In this document: in pieces, positions 61,566 through 64,000 of the stretch | Layout of the letters: each line of letters opens with the position of its first letter | How positions within the stretch are numbered: position 1 is the first letter of the stretch | From: Coriobacteriia bacterium | GTDB taxonomy: Bacteria > Actinomycetota > Coriobacteriia > Anaerosomatales > SLCP01 | Reading direction: 5' to 3' | DNA length: 64,000 nt | Assembly: GCA_030603745.1 (NCBI GenBank) | Contig: JAUVXE010000004.1 | Location: forward strand, 62,001 to 126,000 | Position numbers and translations under genes: made by a program | Notes under the pieces: generated by a model | The model's input: only the letters and a program-made list of their open reading frames with translations | Databases searched by the model: none | What the model was told of the DNA's origin: nothing

Positions 61566-61593
61566 CGCCACGCCCGCTGACCCGCATCGCCGG
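61566..61593. repeat. 28-bp direct repeat, left copy
   Basis: The 28 bases from 61566 (CGCCACGCCCGCTGACCCGC and the next eight bases) are identical to 62395-62422. The two copies start 829 bp apart and bracket the higBA-like module. The left copy is non-coding, in the gap upstream of the DUF1295 start; the right copy encodes the last residues and stop codon of the antitoxin. The rest of the 61522-61774 gap holds no recognised gene. Confidence 0.85.
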
Positions 61594-61774
61594 TGTCGAA
61601 CCACGGCTCCAAGAGGTGGGCAAGAGTCTGGTCAGGTCTGGGCAACAGCACGGACCTACGCTGGTGGTCGCGAAGGCAGACGGGAGCAGGACAGATCATG
61701 GCACACCGATACCCAGGCGGCTCATCAAGGCGCTCCCGGACTTTGACCGAAGTACTCGTTTTTGCTAACTTCTG

Positions 61775-62098
61775 ATGAGGTACGTCGTCGAGTACTTCAA
61801 CGAACGCGTGCGGGACACGGTCGAGTCATGGCCTGTCGGTCTGCTGGCGGACTACCTCCGACTGGTCTCCCTGGTGTCGGAGTACGGCCTACAGGTGCGA
61901 ATGCCCCACACGCGCGCGCTGGGCGCAGGCCTGTTCGAGCTGCGGCCGCACGGTTCCGACTGTGCCGGCCGAGCACTGTTCTGCTACGCGAGCGCAGACC
62001 GTATCGTGATCGTGCACGCATTCATCAAGAAGACGCAGGCGACCCCGAGGCGCGATATCGGGACCGCCCGCCGACGCATGAGGCAGGTGCTGCGATGA
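61775..62098 (+). CDS. RelE/HigB-type toxin (phage-derived Gp49-like)
   Basis: A 107-residue protein of the RelE/HigB fold. It has EYFNERVRDTVESWPVGLLADYLRLVSLVSEYG, LFELRPHGSDCAGRALFCYASADRIVIVHAFIKKTQATPRRDIGTARRRM, in which the late FIKK-type basic segment is typical. These toxins cut mRNA at the ribosome. The gene precedes its antitoxin with a 4-bp overlap (ATGA), the HigB-HigA order. It lies between two 28-bp direct repeats. Confidence 0.88.
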   Translation: MRYVVEYFNERVRDTVESWPVGLLADYLRLVSLVSEYGLQVRMPHTRALGAGLFELRPHGSDCAGRALFCYASADRIVIVHAFIKKTQATPRRDIGTARRRMRQVLR

Positions 62099-62409
62099 GT
62101 GAGTCCGGATACAGGCCCGTGCCCCATCACCACGATGCGATGCTGCAGCGGGCGCTCCGGCGAAAGGGCTTCGGTGACGCGTACGAATCCCTTGAGGACG
62201 AGTACGCTCTGTTGCATGAGCTGCTGTCAGCGCGACTCAAGGCCGGTCTCACGCAGGAGCAGGTCGCCGAACACATGGGAACCACCAAGAGTGCCGTCTC
62301 ACGTCTCGAAAGCGCGGGGAAGCACTCCCCCTCGGTCAGCACGCTCAAGAAGTACGCGGAAGCCGTGGGCTGCGACGTCGAGATCCGCCTGGTCCGCCAC
62401 GCCCGCTGA
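62095..62409 (+). CDS. HigA-type XRE antitoxin
   Basis: A 104-residue protein with an XRE helix-turn-helix (LLSARLKAGLTQEQVAEHMGTTKSAVSRLESAGKHSPSVSTLKKYAEAVG, about 47-96). The N-terminal ~40 residues would contact the toxin. The last four residues (RHAR) and stop codon are encoded inside the right copy of the 28-bp repeat. Start overlaps the toxin stop as ATGA. Confidence 0.9.
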   Translation: MSESGYRPVPHHHDAMLQRALRRKGFGDAYESLEDEYALLHELLSARLKAGLTQEQVAEHMGTTKSAVSRLESAGKHSPSVSTLKKYAEAVGCDVEIRLVRHAR

Positions 62410-62422
62410 CCCGCATCGCCGG
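62395..62422. repeat. 28-bp direct repeat, right copy
   Basis: Identical to 61566-61593 over 28 bases. It contains the 3' end of the antitoxin gene (codons for R-H-A-R and TGA) and 13 bases beyond. Sequence outside the repeats differs on both sides. The pair could be a duplicated insertion target or recombination site for the toxin-antitoxin segment. Confidence 0.85.
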
Positions 62423-62498
62423 ATGCCCCACGCCGCGCGCGCCGCGCCAACGGGTATGGACTCCCTTGAGCCGAGACGCGACACGAAAGGACGCATCC

Positions 62499-62933
62499 AT
62501 GGCCCGCATGAGCACGATCCTGCTTCCCACCGACGGCTCCCCTACCGCCGCCGCCGCGTCGCACTACGCCGAGGACATCGCGCGCGCACAGTCGAGTCAC
62601 GTGATCGTCCTCGGCATCGCGCAGCGCGCGTTCGTGGGGCCCGTCGAGAACGAGGCGCTCACCGAGGCGATCGTAGAGACGGTCGGCGAGTCCGTGGACG
62701 CCGAGGTTGCCCGCCTCGGCCAGGCGGGGATCGACGCGGAGCCGCTCGTGATACGTGCGACCTCGGCGCACGAGGGGATCCTCAAGGTGGCGGGCAAACG
62801 ACACGCCGACCTGATCGTCATGGGGACGCACGGCAGGTCCGCCCTCGGGCGCGCCACGCTCGGCTCCGTCGCCGACCGGGTCGTGCGCCATGCGGAGATG
62901 CCGGTGCTGCTCGTGCCGCTCGTGGAGGGCTGA
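62499..62933 (+). CDS. universal stress protein (UspA family)
   Basis: A 144-residue single-domain UspA protein. TILLPTDGSPTAAAASHYAEDIA opens the fold, and VMGTHGRSALGRATLGSVADRVVRHAEMPVLLVP is the ATP-binding G-x2-G-x9-G-S/T type signature. The ATG at 62499 has a GAAAGGA site. It is likely involved in stress or dormancy responses. It is convergent with recQ. Confidence 0.93.
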   Translation: MARMSTILLPTDGSPTAAAASHYAEDIARAQSSHVIVLGIAQRAFVGPVENEALTEAIVETVGESVDAEVARLGQAGIDAEPLVIRATSAHEGILKVAGKRHADLIVMGTHGRSALGRATLGSVADRVVRHAEMPVLLVPLVEG

Positions 62934-62970
62934 CGCCCGCGCGCCGCAGGCCGCGCGCCGCGCCCCTCGG

Positions 62971-64000
62971 CTACTCCCCCGCGATCGCCGCGAGGAACGC
63001 GTCGCCGTAACGCTCGAGCTTCGCCGCGCCAACGCCGCTCACGGCGAGGAACTCCTCGCGGGTGCGGGGCGCCCGGCGTGCCATGTCGGCGAGGGCGGCG
63101 TCGGCGAAGACCACGTAGGCGGGCACCGACTGCTCGGCGGCGATCTCGCGCCTGAGCTCCCGCAGCCGCTCGAAGAGCTCCTCCTGCTCGGGCGTCTCGA
63201 GCGTCCGCGCCGCCCGCGCCCCCTCGCGCCTGGATCTCCCGGCCGCCGCCTTGGGCCGCGGCGCCGGCGGACGCGCGAGCGTGACCTGCTCCTCACCCCG
63301 CAGCACCGCACGCGCCGTGCCGGGGAGCTTGAGCGTGGAGTACTCGGCGACATCCACGCGCAGGTAGCCGCGGTGCACGAGCTGCCGGATGATCGACGTC
63401 CACTCGTCGCGCGAGTACTCCCCGCCCACGCCGTAGACCGAGAGCTGGTCGTGGCCGCTCGCGAGGATGCGCTCCGTGGCCGCTCCGCGCAGCACATCCA
63501 CCACGTACGCGACGCCGAACCGCTCGCCGAGGCGATAGACCGCCGAGAGCGCCTTCTGCGCGTCGACGGTCGCGTCGTAGGTCACCGGCGGCGAATCGCA
63601 CACATCGCACCCGCCGCACGCGCCCTCGACCTCCTCGCCGAAGTACCCGAGCAGCGCGCCCCGGCGGCACGAGAGCGCCTCGGCATAGGCGACCATCGCC
63701 GCGAGCTTGGCCGCCTCGATCCGCCGCTGCTCCTCGCCCTCGATCGCGTCGATGAACCCCCGCGCGGTCACCACGTCCTGCATGCTCCAGAGCATGAACG
63801 CGTGCGCCGGCATGCCGTCGCGCCCCGCCCGACCGGTCTCCTGGTAGTAGCCCTCCACCGACTTGGGCATGTCGTAGTGGACCACGAAGCGCACGTCGGG
63901 CTTGTCGATCCCCATGCCAAAGGCCACCGTCGCGACCACGATGTCGATCCGGTCGCCGAGGAAGTCCTCCTGCACCCGGCTGCGGTCGGCGGCGTCCATG
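62971..64000 (-). CDS. recQ: ATP-dependent DNA helicase RecQ, C-terminal part (runs off the window)
   Basis: Partial gene; the N-terminal helicase motifs lie beyond the right edge. The visible 343 residues include helicase motif V ([22 protein letters not shown]) and VI ([12 protein letters not shown]), the RecQ zinc-binding cysteines ([20 protein letters not shown]), the winged-helix RQC domain and a C-terminal HRDC domain ([22 protein letters not shown]). The architecture is that of full-length RecQ, a 3'-5' helicase in recombination repair. Confidence 0.95.
   Translation of the reverse strand, partial: MDAADRSRVQEDFLGDRIDIVVATVAFGMGIDKPDVRFVVHYDMPKSVEGYYQETGRAGRDGMPAHAFMLWSMQDVVTARGFIDAIEGEEQRRIEAAKLAAMVAYAEALSCRRGALLGYFGEEVEGACGGCDVCDSPPVTYDATVDAQKALSAVYRLGERFGVAYVVDVLRGAATERILASGHDQLSVYGVGGEYSRDEWTSIIRQLVHRGYLRVDVAEYSTLKLPGTARAVLRGEEQVTLARPPAPRPKAAAGRSRREGARAARTLETPEQEELFERLRELRREIAAEQSVPAYVVFADAALADMARRAPRTREEFLAVSGVGAAKLERYGDAFLAAIAGE

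Overview
The window is 64 kb of very GC-rich bacterial chromosome. Genes are densely packed, with many GTG starts and ATGA/GTGA stop-start overlaps. The gene set fits an anaerobic, amino-acid-using Actinomycetota, probably near Coriobacteriia. It has futalosine-route menaquinone genes, B12-dependent ornithine fermentation, a seven-haem secreted cytochrome, a C_GCAxxG_C_C protein and a ferredoxin-thioredoxin reductase-like protein. No rRNA, tRNA, CRISPR array or insertion sequence was seen. The lineage is an inference from gene content.

Layout. 0.1-4.2 kb (minus): tilS-hpt-ftsH. 4.2-11.3 kb: envelope and redox genes (a rhodanese lipoprotein, two VTT membrane proteins, a two-domain DUF2064/GT2 protein, a C_GCAxxG_C_C protein with a membrane tail, a flippase-like protein and a YdjY-like lipoprotein). 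11.4-15.5 kb (minus): a quaternary-amine ABC importer. 15.7-22.3 kb (plus): ugd followed by mqnE-mqnA-mqnC, a nucleoside phosphorylase-like gene and an mqnX-like deaminase. 22.5-27.5 kb (minus): livKHMGF. 27.7-32.3 kb: an Rrf2 regulator, NfeD/SPFH, glutaredoxin with an FTR-Rieske fusion, a WalJ-like hydrolase and DUF1284. 32.3-35.8 kb (minus): btuFCD behind a cobalamin riboswitch. 35.9-43.2 kb: transporters, regulators, a pore-less voltage-sensor-like protein, cardiolipin synthase and a MarR/MATE pair. 43.2-44.4 kb (minus): a heptahaem cytochrome. 44.5-54.5 kb: the ornithine degradation operon. 54.6-55.9 kb: two exported proteins. 56-62.4 kb: a defence/mobile-gene stretch (HEPN/nucleotidyltransferase pair, a Sau3AI-like endonuclease with a C5 methyltransferase and Vsr, and a higBA-like pair), with a DUF1295 gene inside it. 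The end holds a universal stress protein and part of RecQ.

How the genes work together. The ornithine genes (ord-ortA-ortB-oraS-oraE-GlmL-like-orr, minus strand) encode the whole route from L-ornithine through D-ornithine, 2,4-diaminopentanoate and 2-amino-4-oxopentanoate to alanine plus acetyl-CoA. OraSE needs adenosylcobalamin, and a riboswitch-controlled B12 importer lies about 9 kb away. The most unusual region is this operon: two toxin-antitoxin modules sit at two of its gene junctions. One is HEPN plus a ribbon-helix-helix/MNT fusion on the same strand; the other is VapBC on the opposite strand. Both carry the same GTGTATC core upstream of an RHH-containing antitoxin. A third module downstream has a Phd-HTH-nucleotidyltransferase fusion with its own palindromic operator. 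A fourth, higBA-like, is bracketed by perfect 28-bp direct repeats.

Other points of note are an ABC permease whose first membrane helix lies upstream of its only canonical start codon, and a nucleoside phosphorylase-like gene in the place where futalosine hydrolase would be expected.
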